Source: Microbacterium algeriense
GTDB lineage: Bacteria > Actinomycetota > Actinomycetes > Actinomycetales > Microbacteriaceae
DNA: 64,000 bases
Direction of reading: 5' to 3'
Assembly: GCF_008868005.1 (NCBI RefSeq)
Contig: NZ_WAAO01000003.1
Location: 1 to 64,000, forward strand
The position numbers and the translations under genes are program-made. The notes below the pieces were generated by a model. It was given only the letters and a program-made list of their open reading frames with translations, was not told the origin of the DNA and searched no databases. Positions within the stretch are counted from its first letter, which is position 1, and every line of letters begins with the position of its first letter. This document shows positions 23,697-31,046 of this stretch, piece by piece.

Positions 23697-25799
23697 ATGA
23701 TTGTGCACGAAGAGAACACGAGTCACGACGAGATCGTCGGCGATGCCGACCTGATCCTCCGCACCCGCTCGGGTGACACGGAGGCATTCGGGGAACTCTG
23801 GCGACGCCACTACCCGTCCGGCCTATCCGTCGCTCGCTCGATCACCTCCTCCATCGACCCCGACGACCTCGTGCAGGAGGCGTACACCCGCATCTACCAG
23901 GCGATCGTCAAGGGCGGCGGGCCGAACGGCTCCTTCCGCGCGTACCTGTTCACGAGCATCAGGAACACGGCGGCCGGATGGGGACGCGCGCGCCGCGAGA
24001 CCGCGATCGACGAGCTCGACGCCGTCGCCGACCCCGAGACCACCGATCAGGCAGCCAACGAGGCGCTCGACCGCAGTCTGACCGCCCAGGCGTTCCGCAG
24101 CCTCCCGTCCCGCTGGCAGGAGGTCCTCTGGTACACCGAGATCGAGCAGATGAAACCGCAGGAGGTCGGTCCGCTCCTCGGGATGAAGGCCGGCGCCGTC
24201 TCGCAGCTCGCCTTCCGCGCCCGGGAGGGCCTGCGCGAAGCCTGGATCCAGGCGCATCTGCGCAGCGCGGCCGAGGGCTCCGACTGCCAGTGGACCATCG
24301 AGCACCTGGGCGCGTACTCCCGCGGCAACCTGGGGACGCGCGACCACCGGCGCCTCGAGCTGCACCTGGATGAGTGCGCCCGGTGCATGATCGTCGCCGC
24401 CGAAGCCAAGGACGTCTCCAAGCGCCTCGCGCTCGTGCTCCTCCCGCTCGTCCTCGGCGTCACGGGCGCCTCCGGCTATCTGGCCACCCTGCAGGGCGCC
24501 GGCACGCCGATCGTCGCGCTGGCCGCGATGCCCTCCGGCATCACCGGCGCCGTCTTCGCGGGCGACCCCGCCTCCGGTTCGGCCGTCACCGGCATCGCGG
24601 GAGGCGGCGCCTCCGGCGCGGGCGGATCGGCAGGAGGAGCCTCCGGCACGTCGGCCGGCGCGGGCTCGACCGGCGGCGCGTTCACCGGCATCGGCGCGCT
24701 GGTTGGTGCCGGATCCGCGGCTCTCGTGGTCGCCGGGGTCGTCGCCGCCGCGACGATCGTTCCCGGGCTCACCGGAAACGACCCCGAGACGTCCCTTCCC
24801 AGCGCGGGAGACAAGGATCCGTCCTCGATCGCGGCGGACGTGGGACCCGACGAGAAGATGAGTCTCGACGAGCCCGTCGTCATCGAGACGTCCGACGAAG
24901 AGGTACCCGCGCCGCCCGCGGAGGAGCCCGCCGTGCCGCCGGTGGTCGAGCAGAACGGGCCCGACGTCGCGCCCGCCCCTGTCGTGGTTCCGCCGACGCT
25001 GCCCGTCATCCCGGCAGAGCCTTCAGACCCCGCGACCCCCGTCGAACCGGAACCTCCTGTCGACCCGGAGACCCCGGTCGACCCGGAGACCCCGGTCGAC
25101 CCCGAGACCCCGGTCGACCCCGAGACCCCCGTCGACCCGGAGATCCCCGTCGACCCCGAGATCCCCGTCGACCCGGTGACGCCGCCGGTCTGGGCGCCGG
25201 CCAGCGTCGCGATCTCGGAAGACGAGCTCGGCATCATCCACATCCTCTACCGGGTCCCCGTCACCGGGGCCCCGGGGACGACGATCGAGGCGCTGCTCAA
25301 CGGCAGCCCGCTCGGCGGCGGCACCGTCGTGCTCGACGACACCGGAGCAGGCACGATCACGCTCACGCCCGACATCGTGCAGTATCTGCTCGCGCCGCTC
25401 ACCAACGTCACCTTCCGGTATGTGCTCGCGTCGGGCGTCGGCCCTTCGACCGAGACGAGCCTCTTCTCCCTCGGTTACCTCGGCGCCCCCGTCGAGGAGG
25501 CTCCCGTCGAGGAGGCTCCCGTCGAGGAGGCTCCCGTCGAGGAGGCTCCCGTCGAGGAGGCTCCCGTCGAGGAGGCTCCCGTCGACGAAGCGCCCGTCCA
25601 GCAACCCGCTCCCGTTCTGGAGAACGCCCCCGTCGAGGCCACCCCCGCCCAGGAAGCTCCCGTGGAGGCCTCCGTCCAGGAGGCTCCCGTCGAGGAGGCT
25701 GCCGTCGAAACCGCAGCCGCCGCGCCGGAAGCCGCGGTCGCCGGTGCGGAGAGCGCGACGGTCGATGCCTCGGCAGAGGGCTCCCCGGTCGCCGAATAG
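23697..25799 (+). CDS. Membrane-anchored ECF sigma factor with ZAS-like and repeat-rich C-terminal extension
   Basis: A 700-residue fusion. Residues 18-95 are sigma region 2 ([17 protein letters not shown]) and 135-190 sigma region 4 ([19 protein letters not shown]). Residues 195-235 resemble a zinc-binding anti-sigma domain with H223-x3-C227-x2-C230 and C197. Hydrophobic helices follow near 244-262 and 333-360, with a Gly/Ala linker. The rest is acidic and Pro-rich: seven VDPETP-type hexapeptides (455-496), a beta-like domain (500-596), and eight APVEE-type pentapeptides (597-636). Such self-contained sigma/anti-sigma proteins are known in actinobacteria (ECF52/53-like). Targets and signal are unknown. 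ATG at 23697 has no clear ribosome site; GTG at 23703 is possible. Confidence 0.85.
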   Translation: MIVHEENTSHDEIVGDADLILRTRSGDTEAFGELWRRHYPSGLSVARSITSSIDPDDLVQEAYTRIYQAIVKGGGPNGSFRAYLFTSIRNTAAGWGRARRETAIDELDAVADPETTDQAANEALDRSLTAQAFRSLPSRWQEVLWYTEIEQMKPQEVGPLLGMKAGAVSQLAFRAREGLREAWIQAHLRSAAEGSDCQWTIEHLGAYSRGNLGTRDHRRLELHLDECARCMIVAAEAKDVSKRLALVLLPLVLGVTGASGYLATLQGAGTPIVALAAMPSGITGAVFAGDPASGSAVTGIAGGGASGAGGSAGGASGTSAGAGSTGGAFTGIGALVGAGSAALVVAGVVAAATIVPGLTGNDPETSLPSAGDKDPSSIAADVGPDEKMSLDEPVVIETSDEEVPAPPAEEPAVPPVVEQNGPDVAPAPVVVPPTLPVIPAEPSDPATPVEPEPPVDPETPVDPETPVDPETPVDPETPVDPEIPVDPEIPVDPVTPPVWAPASVAISEDELGIIHILYRVPVTGAPGTTIEALLNGSPLGGGTVVLDDTGAGTITLTPDIVQYLLAPLTNVTFRYVLASGVGPSTETSLFSLGYLGAPVEEAPVEEAPVEEAPVEEAPVEEAPVEEAPVDEAPVQQPAPVLENAPVEATPAQEAPVEASVQEAPVEEAAVETAAAAPEAAVAGAESATVDASAEGSPVAE
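25059..25184 (+). repeat. 18-bp coding tandem repeat (VDPETP x7) in the sigma gene
   Basis: Seven 18-base units encode VDPETP, four exact, then two VDPEIP and one VDPVTP. The unit is a multiple of three, so copy number can change without a frameshift. Confidence 0.9.
25485..25604 (+). repeat. 15-bp coding tandem repeat (APVEE x8) in the sigma gene
   Basis: Eight 15-base units encode six APVEE, then APVDE and APVQQ. The six central DNA copies are identical, which points to recent slippage or gene conversion. Degenerate copies continue to about 25700. Confidence 0.9.
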
Positions 25800-25802
25800 A
25801 CT
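25797..25802 (+). promoter_or_regulatory. Leaderless -10 box for the DUF2568 gene
   Basis: TAGACT ends six bases before the ATG at 25809, and its TAG is also the stop codon of the sigma gene. Confidence 0.55.
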
Positions 25803-25808
25803 GGATCC

Positions 25809-26180
25809 ATGTCCTCGGATCCCGCACCCGTCCCCGGCGTCGAACGCCCGGCTCTGTCCGCGCTCGACATCGTCCGCGCCGTCGTCCTGGTCGTCGCCGT
25901 GGCCTCGCTCGCGCTCTGGGGCTTCGCCGCGTGGGCGTTCCCGTGGAACATCGTCGTCGGGATCGGAGCCCCGGTCCTCGTCCTTCTGGTCTGGGCGCTG
26001 TTCCTGTCTCCCCGTCCCGTCCTGCGCGTGCACCCGTTCCTCCGTGCTGCGGTCGAGCTCCTGATCTACGTGGGCGTGACGATCGCCTGGTGGTCGATGG
26101 GTCAGGCGCTGATCGGCACGGCCTTCGCTCTCGTGGCCGTCGTCGCCGGCGTGCTCAGCGGCCGACGCGCCCTGTCCTGA
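25809..26180 (+). CDS. DUF2568 (YrdB-like) membrane protein
   Basis: A 123-residue protein with four hydrophobic helices (about 20-42, 44-65, 75-95 and 98-118) and the family's WAFPWNIVVGIGAPV and ELLIYVGVTIAWWS segments. The function of DUF2568 is unknown. It starts ten bases after the sigma gene, but a TAGACT box at the leaderless distance suggests an independent transcript. Confidence 0.78.
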   Translation: MSSDPAPVPGVERPALSALDIVRAVVLVVAVASLALWGFAAWAFPWNIVVGIGAPVLVLLVWALFLSPRPVLRVHPFLRAAVELLIYVGVTIAWWSMGQALIGTAFALVAVVAGVLSGRRALS

Positions 26181-26217
26181 CCCTGGGCCCCGCCCCTGCC
26201 GCCGTGAGCGTCCGATC

Positions 26218-27582
26218 GTGACCCCCCTCGCCCTGCTGCAGGAATCGCTCGGCGCGCTCGTCGACACGCGTGAGGCGTCGCTCGAAGAGGCCAGAGCCGA
26301 CCGCTCCGGCCACTCCGCGCCCGGCCGCCCCCTCGCCGTCGTGCACGCCGAACGGGTGGAGCACGTCCAGGAGACGCTGCGCATCGCTACCGCGACCAGA
26401 ACCCCCGTCGTCGTCCGCGGGGCCGGCACCGGGCTCGCCGGGGCCGCGAACGCCGGGACCGGCGAGATCGTGCTCTCCACGCGGCGCATGACCGCGATCC
26501 GCGAGGTGCGGCCGGACGATCTGCTGGCCGTCGTGGAACCTGGCATCCTGAACGCCGAACTCAACGCCGCCCTCGCCGCGCACGGACTGTGGTGGCCGCC
26601 CGACCCCGCGAGCCGCGACATCTCCACCGTCGGCGGCAACATCGCCACCGGGGCAGGAGGCCTGCTCTGCGCCAAGTACGGCGTCGTGCGCGAGGCGGTG
26701 CTCGGCGTCGACCTCGTGCTCGCCGACGGCCGTCTCCTGCACCTCGGACACCGCAGCGTGAAGGGCGTGACCGGACTCGATCTGACCTCGCTGGTCATCG
26801 GCTCCGAGGGGACTCTGGGCGTGGTGGTCGGGGCGACCCTCAAGCTTCGGAGACTCGTGCCGGGCGAGACCTGCACGGTCACGGCCACTTTCCCCGGCGT
26901 GCGCAGCGCGGCTGCGGCCTCCGCCGCTGTGACCGCCGCGGGCGTGCAGCCGGCGATCATGGAGCTGATGGACGCCGCGAGCCTGACCGCCGTGCACGCC
27001 CTCCTCGCGCTGCCGGCCCCGACACCGGGTGCCGCGCAGCTCACCATCCAGACCGACGGCCCTGCCGCGGGTGTCGAAGCGGAGACGATCGCCGGGATCC
27101 TGCGCGCGCACGACGGCGTCACGATCGTGTCCCGCGATCGTGACGAGGGCGAGCGCCTCCTCGCGGTCCGGCGTTCGATGCACGCCGCGATGGCCGCACT
27201 GGGCACGACGCTGATCGAGGACGTCTCCGTCCCTCGCAGCGCCATGCCCGCGATGTTCGACGAGATCGCCCGCATCGAGCGCGAATACGGACTCACGATC
27301 CCCACGGTCGCCCATGCCGGAGACGGCAACCTGCACCCGAACTTCATCTTCGACGGGCCGGAGACGCCGCCGAACGTGTGGGCCGCGGCGGATGAGCTCT
27401 TCCGTGCCGCCATCGCTCTCGGCGGCACCCTCACCGGCGAGCACGGCATCGGGGTCCTCAAGCGCCGCTGGCTCGCGGCAGAGCTGGGCGACGACCAGTG
27501 GGAGCTCCAGCGCCGGATCGCGGCGGTGTTCGACCCGCTCGGCATCCTCAACCCTGGAAAGGTGTTCGATCCCGATGCCTGA
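26218..27582 (+). CDS. FAD-binding 2-hydroxyacid oxidase/dehydrogenase, GlcD-like
   Basis: A 454-residue PCMH-type flavoprotein. The FAD-binding half has VVVRGAGTGLAGAANAG and DISTVGGNIATGAGGLLCAKYG. The C-terminal substrate half ends with VAHAGDGNLHPNFIF and LTGEHGIGVLKRRW, the histidine-containing motifs of D-lactate, glycolate and D-2-hydroxyglutarate dehydrogenases. The exact substrate is not known. The GTG start at 26218 has a weak GAGCGT box six bases upstream. The last eight bases overlap the NUDIX gene. Confidence 0.88.
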   Translation: MTPLALLQESLGALVDTREASLEEARADRSGHSAPGRPLAVVHAERVEHVQETLRIATATRTPVVVRGAGTGLAGAANAGTGEIVLSTRRMTAIREVRPDDLLAVVEPGILNAELNAALAAHGLWWPPDPASRDISTVGGNIATGAGGLLCAKYGVVREAVLGVDLVLADGRLLHLGHRSVKGVTGLDLTSLVIGSEGTLGVVVGATLKLRRLVPGETCTVTATFPGVRSAAAASAAVTAAGVQPAIMELMDAASLTAVHALLALPAPTPGAAQLTIQTDGPAAGVEAETIAGILRAHDGVTIVSRDRDEGERLLAVRRSMHAAMAALGTTLIEDVSVPRSAMPAMFDEIARIEREYGLTIPTVAHAGDGNLHPNFIFDGPETPPNVWAAADELFRAAIALGGTLTGEHGIGVLKRRWLAAELGDDQWELQRRIAAVFDPLGILNPGKVFDPDA

Positions 27583-27982
27583 CATCCATGTGAGCGCGGC
27601 CGTGATCGTCGATGCCGCCCAGCGGGTCCTCGTGGTCCGCAAGGAGGGGACGACCCGTTTCATGCAGCCCGGCGGCAAGCCGGAGCCCGGGGAGTCCGCC
27701 GCGCAGACGCTGATCCGCGAACTCGAGGAGGAGCTCGGCCTGGTCCTCCGTGAGGGCGACCTGCGCCCTCTGGGCACCTTCGTCTCTGCCGCGGCCAATG
27801 AGCCGGGTCACCGTGTGGTCGCCGAGGCGTTCGCGACCACGATCGATCCCGACGCCGTCACCGTGCAGGCGGAACTCGCCGAACTGCGCTGGATCACCCC
27901 GGCCGACGTCGCGACGCTGCCTCTCGCCCCGCTGAGCGTGGAGCACCTGCTCCCGATCGCGTGGCCCGCCCTCGCGGGCTGA
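27575..27982 (+). CDS. NUDIX hydrolase
   Basis: A 135-residue single-domain NUDIX protein. The box G-x5-E-x7-R-E-L-x-E-E-x-G-L is complete, near residues 32-54, preceded by FMQPGGKPEPG. NUDIX enzymes cleave nucleoside diphosphates linked to another moiety; the substrate here is unknown. Its ATG lies inside the end of the oxidase gene, an eight-base overlap, so the two are co-translated. It converges on nagB with only 16 bases between stops. Confidence 0.92.
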   Translation: MPDIHVSAAVIVDAAQRVLVVRKEGTTRFMQPGGKPEPGESAAQTLIRELEEELGLVLREGDLRPLGTFVSAAANEPGHRVVAEAFATTIDPDAVTVQAELAELRWITPADVATLPLAPLSVEHLLPIAWPALAG

Positions 27983-27998
27983 GCGCGCTCCTCGCCGT

Positions 27999-28778
27999 CT
28001 AGATGCCCTGCCAGGCCGGCTTGTTGGCGAACGTGTAGCGGTAGTAGTCGGCGAGGCGGAGTCGCGAGGCTGCGGCTTCATCCACGACCACCGTGGCGTG
28101 CGGGTGAAGCTGGATCGCGGAGCCGGGGAGCAGCGCCGAGAGCGGGCCCTCCACCGCGCCGGCGACGGCTTCGGCCTTGCCCTCGCCGAACGCGAGCAGC
28201 ACGAGGTGACGCGCCTTCAGGATCGTGCCGAGCCCCTGCGTGATGCAGTGCATCGGCACATCGTCGATCGAGTCGAAGAAGCGCGCGTTGTCCTCACGGG
28301 TCTGCTCCGTGAGCGTCTTCACCCGGGTGCGGGAGGCGAAGGACGACCCGGGCTCGTTGAAGCCGATGTGTCCGTCCGTGCCGATGCCGAGGATCTGCAG
28401 GTCGACGCCGCCCGCTGCCTCGATGGCAGCCTCGTAGTCCTCGCCCGCGTGCTGGATCGTCGCCTGCGCTCCGTTGGGGACGTGGATGCGCTGCGGGTCG
28501 AGGCCGAGCGGCTCGACGACCTCGCGCGTGATGACCGACCGGTAGCTCTCGGGGTGGTGAGGATCGATGCCGACGTATTCGTCGAGCGCGAAGCCGCGCA
28601 CCTGCGAGACGTCGCGACCGGCGAGCTCGGAGCGCAGCGCCTGGTAGACCGGCAGCGGGGTCGAGCCGGTGGCGAGTCCGAGGACGGTGTCCGGACGGCG
28701 CTCGATCAGCTGCACGATCTCACGGGCGACCAGCGCGCCGGCGGCCTCGGCATTCTCGACGATGACGACCTCAGCCAT
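27999..28778 (-). CDS. nagB: Glucosamine-6-phosphate deaminase
   Basis: A 259-residue NagB with the phosphate-binding GLATGSTPLPVYQAL, the catalytic FALDEYVG and the active-site GIGTDGHIGFNEPG (Asp and His). It converts GlcN-6-P to fructose-6-P and ammonia. The start at 28778 overlaps the end of the ROK kinase gene by eight bases. Kinase and deaminase are the last two genes of the 28-35.5 kb operon and take up the GlcNAc released by the upstream hexosaminidase, with NagA supplied from 21.8 kb. Confidence 0.95.
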   Translation of the reverse strand: MAEVVIVENAEAAGALVAREIVQLIERRPDTVLGLATGSTPLPVYQALRSELAGRDVSQVRGFALDEYVGIDPHHPESYRSVITREVVEPLGLDPQRIHVPNGAQATIQHAGEDYEAAIEAAGGVDLQILGIGTDGHIGFNEPGSSFASRTRVKTLTEQTREDNARFFDSIDDVPMHCITQGLGTILKARHLVLLAFGEGKAEAVAGAVEGPLSALLPGSAIQLHPHATVVVDEAAASRLRLADYYRYTFANKPAWQGI

Positions 28779-29736
28779 GCGGGACGATCTCCTTCTCGGT
28801 GATGGATGCGCCGACGAGTGCGGCGCCGAAAGCGGCCGCGGGAGAGCCCGCGGGAAGCAGTTCGATTCTCTCATCCAGGCGGAGCGACCGCATGAACGGC
28901 GATGCCTCCGCGCCGGCGTGCAGGGCGGCCCTGATGCCGCTCTCCAGACGGTCGCCGAGCGCTGTCAGTCCGCCCCCGATGACCACGGTCTCGACGTCGG
29001 CCGACAGCACGAGCACTCGCACCGCGGCTGCGGCGCCGTGGAACAGGTCGTCGCGGAGTCCGGCGGCCTGCGGGTCCCCCGCGTCGGCCGCGTCGAAGAT
29101 GTCCCTGATCGGCAGGGCACCCGGGCGTCCCCAGGCCTTCGCCAGGGCACCGCCGCCGCAGAACGTCTCGACGCATCCGCGCTGCCCGCAGCCGCAGAGC
29201 CGTCCGCGCGGGTCGACGGAGAGGTGTCCGACCTCACCCGCGGTCCCCCGCGCACCGCGCCAGATGCGTCCGTCGATCACGATGCCCGCTGCGACACCCG
29301 TCCCGAGGTTCAGATAGGCCATCGAGCCGGCGACACCGCTCAGCGCGGCGGCGCCGAGAGCGGCCGCCTTCACGTCGTTCTCCACCCGGAACGGGACGCC
29401 GAGCGTCTGCTCCGCGCGCGTCGCGAGATCGAGGGACTGGACGCCGAGATTGACGGCGTGATCCACCCGACCGGCGTCCACGTCGACGAGACCGGGGATG
29501 CCGATGCCGACCGAGCCCACGTCGGCGAGGGCGAATCCGCTCTCCTCCGCGAGGGCGGTCACCGCCGAGGCGATGCTCTCGACCACGGCGTCGTCGCCCC
29601 AACCGGTCGCCCGGCGGAGGCGTCCGCGGATGTCGCCGGACGCGTCGACGGCCACGGCGTCGATCTTGGTGCCGCCGACGTCCAGGCCCACGCGAAGACG
29701 CCGACCGGAGGGGTCGGCCATTCCTGCATCCGTCAT
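28771..29736 (-). CDS. ROK family sugar kinase (probable N-acetylglucosamine kinase)
   Basis: A 321-residue ROK kinase. ATP motif GLDVGGTKIDAVAVD is near the N-terminus, VENDVKAAALG contains the catalytic Asp, and GEVGHLSVDP-x-GRLCGCGQRGCVET is the ROK zinc motif. GlcNAc is the likely substrate because nagB overlaps its end and a hexosaminidase is upstream; glucose or ManNAc remain possible. The ATG at 29736 is chosen because GGTGGGGAA lies in front; an ATG at 29721 (MADPSG) is an alternative. Confidence 0.85.
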   Translation of the reverse strand: MTDAGMADPSGRRLRVGLDVGGTKIDAVAVDASGDIRGRLRRATGWGDDAVVESIASAVTALAEESGFALADVGSVGIGIPGLVDVDAGRVDHAVNLGVQSLDLATRAEQTLGVPFRVENDVKAAALGAAALSGVAGSMAYLNLGTGVAAGIVIDGRIWRGARGTAGEVGHLSVDPRGRLCGCGQRGCVETFCGGGALAKAWGRPGALPIRDIFDAADAGDPQAAGLRDDLFHGAAAAVRVLVLSADVETVVIGGGLTALGDRLESGIRAALHAGAEASPFMRSLRLDERIELLPAGSPAAAFGAALVGASITEKEIVPHG

Positions 29737-29779
29737 CGGATGCCGTTCCCCACCGTGGCGGCGGGGGCGATGACGCGCG

Positions 29780-30967
29780 TCACGACACACCCAGCTGCCC
29801 GGAGAGCACCATGACGGCGGCGCCGCGCAGCACGATGTCCTCCTGATGCGTCCGACGCACGCTGACGTCTTCGAAGACTCCCTCGAGCGTGCGTGCGTGG
29901 AGGGTCTCGATCGCGGCGTCGATGAGGATGCCGTCGAGCAGGTCGGCCGGACCCGACAGCACGACCTCGGACAGGTCGAGGGCCGCCACGATCGGAGCGA
30001 CGGCGATCGCCATGCGGGTGCCGGCGTCCCGGAGGATCTCGTCGCGCGCCTCGGGCTCCGCGGCCAGCGCCGTGCGCAGACGGCTGACGCTGAGCCAGGC
30101 CTCCAGGCACCCGTCCTTGCCGCAGGCGCAGCGCGGTCCGCCGTCGGTTCCGACCACGACGTGGCCGATCTCGCCCGCGGCGAAGCGACTGCCCAGCAGC
30201 GGCTGGCTGCCGGTGATGAGTCCGGCTCCCACGCCGCGGCCGATCTTGATCAGCATGAAGTCGGCCTTGGCCTCGCCGAAGGTGTATTCGGCGAGCACCG
30301 CGGCGTTGGCGTCGTTGCGCGCGAGCACCGGCAGGTCCAGATCCACACCGAGCTTCGCCTCGAGCGGGAAGTTCGTCCATCCGAGGTTCGGCGAGCTGAG
30401 CACGACGCCGTCCGGCCGGACGACGCCGGGGGTGCCGATGCCGACTCCCAGCAGCGGCTGCGTGGATGCCTCGACCAGGCTCTGCGCCAGCTCCCGCAGC
30501 GCCGTGTAGGCGGCCTCGCCGTCCGGGGATTCCGGACGAGCCACCTCGCGCCGCTCGAGGACGTCTCCGTCCAGGCTCAGCACAGCGCCCGTGAAGGCGT
30601 TGGGACCGGAGAGGTCGAGGCCGACGATCTGATGCCCGAAGCGGTCGATGTCGATGAGGATCGGGGGCTTTCCGGGGCCGACGGCTTCGCGGACGCCCAT
30701 CTCGATCACGATGCCGTCGGCGATGAACTCCGCGACGAGATCCGAGATCGTCACCCGCGTCAGACCGGTCTCGCGGGAGAGGTCCGCGCGACTCATCGCT
30801 CCCGCGTGGTACAGCGTCTGCAGCACCAGCGCGCGGTTGTGTCCGCGCGCGTGCTCTGGCAGGACCTTGGATCGCGAGCGCAGGTGGCGCCCTGGGCCGA
30901 AGGCGTGCGCGTTCGCACCGACGTACTCCGACGTCGATGTGGGACGCTGATCATCCGAAACGGACAT
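29780..30967 (-). CDS. ROK family transcriptional repressor (NagC/XylR-like)
   Basis: A 395-residue regulator. The N-terminal winged helix-turn-helix (residues about 42-95, HNRALVLQTLYHAGAMSRAD ... RVTISDLVAEF) precedes a ROK domain with VGLDLSGPN, ARNDANAAVLAE and the zinc motif CACGKDGC. ROK repressors release DNA on binding a sugar or sugar phosphate, here plausibly GlcNAc or GlcN-6-P. A 25-bp dyad directly overlaps its start region, so it is likely autoregulated. It sits between the deacylase-GH20 fusion and the ROK kinase on the same strand. Confidence 0.9.
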   Translation of the reverse strand: MSVSDDQRPTSTSEYVGANAHAFGPGRHLRSRSKVLPEHARGHNRALVLQTLYHAGAMSRADLSRETGLTRVTISDLVAEFIADGIVIEMGVREAVGPGKPPILIDIDRFGHQIVGLDLSGPNAFTGAVLSLDGDVLERREVARPESPDGEAAYTALRELAQSLVEASTQPLLGVGIGTPGVVRPDGVVLSSPNLGWTNFPLEAKLGVDLDLPVLARNDANAAVLAEYTFGEAKADFMLIKIGRGVGAGLITGSQPLLGSRFAAGEIGHVVVGTDGGPRCACGKDGCLEAWLSVSRLRTALAAEPEARDEILRDAGTRMAIAVAPIVAALDLSEVVLSGPADLLDGILIDAAIETLHARTLEGVFEDVSVRRTHQEDIVLRGAAVMVLSGQLGVS

Positions 30968-30968
30968 G

Positions 30969-30993
30969 TTTGTTAGTAGACCTTACGAACAAA
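30969..30993. promoter_or_regulatory. Probable ROK repressor operator
   Basis: A 25-base dyad reads TTTGTT-N-GTA, then AGGTC, then TAC-N-AACAAA on the minus strand. It ends two bases before the rok start codon at 30967 and is the most AT-rich stretch nearby. Binding there would block the promoter of the regulator-kinase-nagB part of the operon. Confidence 0.6.
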
Positions 30994-31046
30994 ATTTGCG
31001 CAACCTCAGCTCGCGCACGCGCGAGGAGGGTTACCGAAACGTTACA

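Noticed and set aside
25059..25604. Regularly spaced repeats that could suggest a CRISPR array
   Set aside because: Units of 15 and 18 bases are contiguous with no spacers, stay in the reading frame and encode Pro/Glu repeats of the sigma protein.
25023..27551. Very long open frame (842 codons) on the minus strand across the sigma gene repeats and the GlcD-like gene
   Set aside because: It is a by-product of high GC and of the 15/18-bp repeats read in the opposite strand. It has low-complexity composition, no domain, and overlaps well-supported genes.
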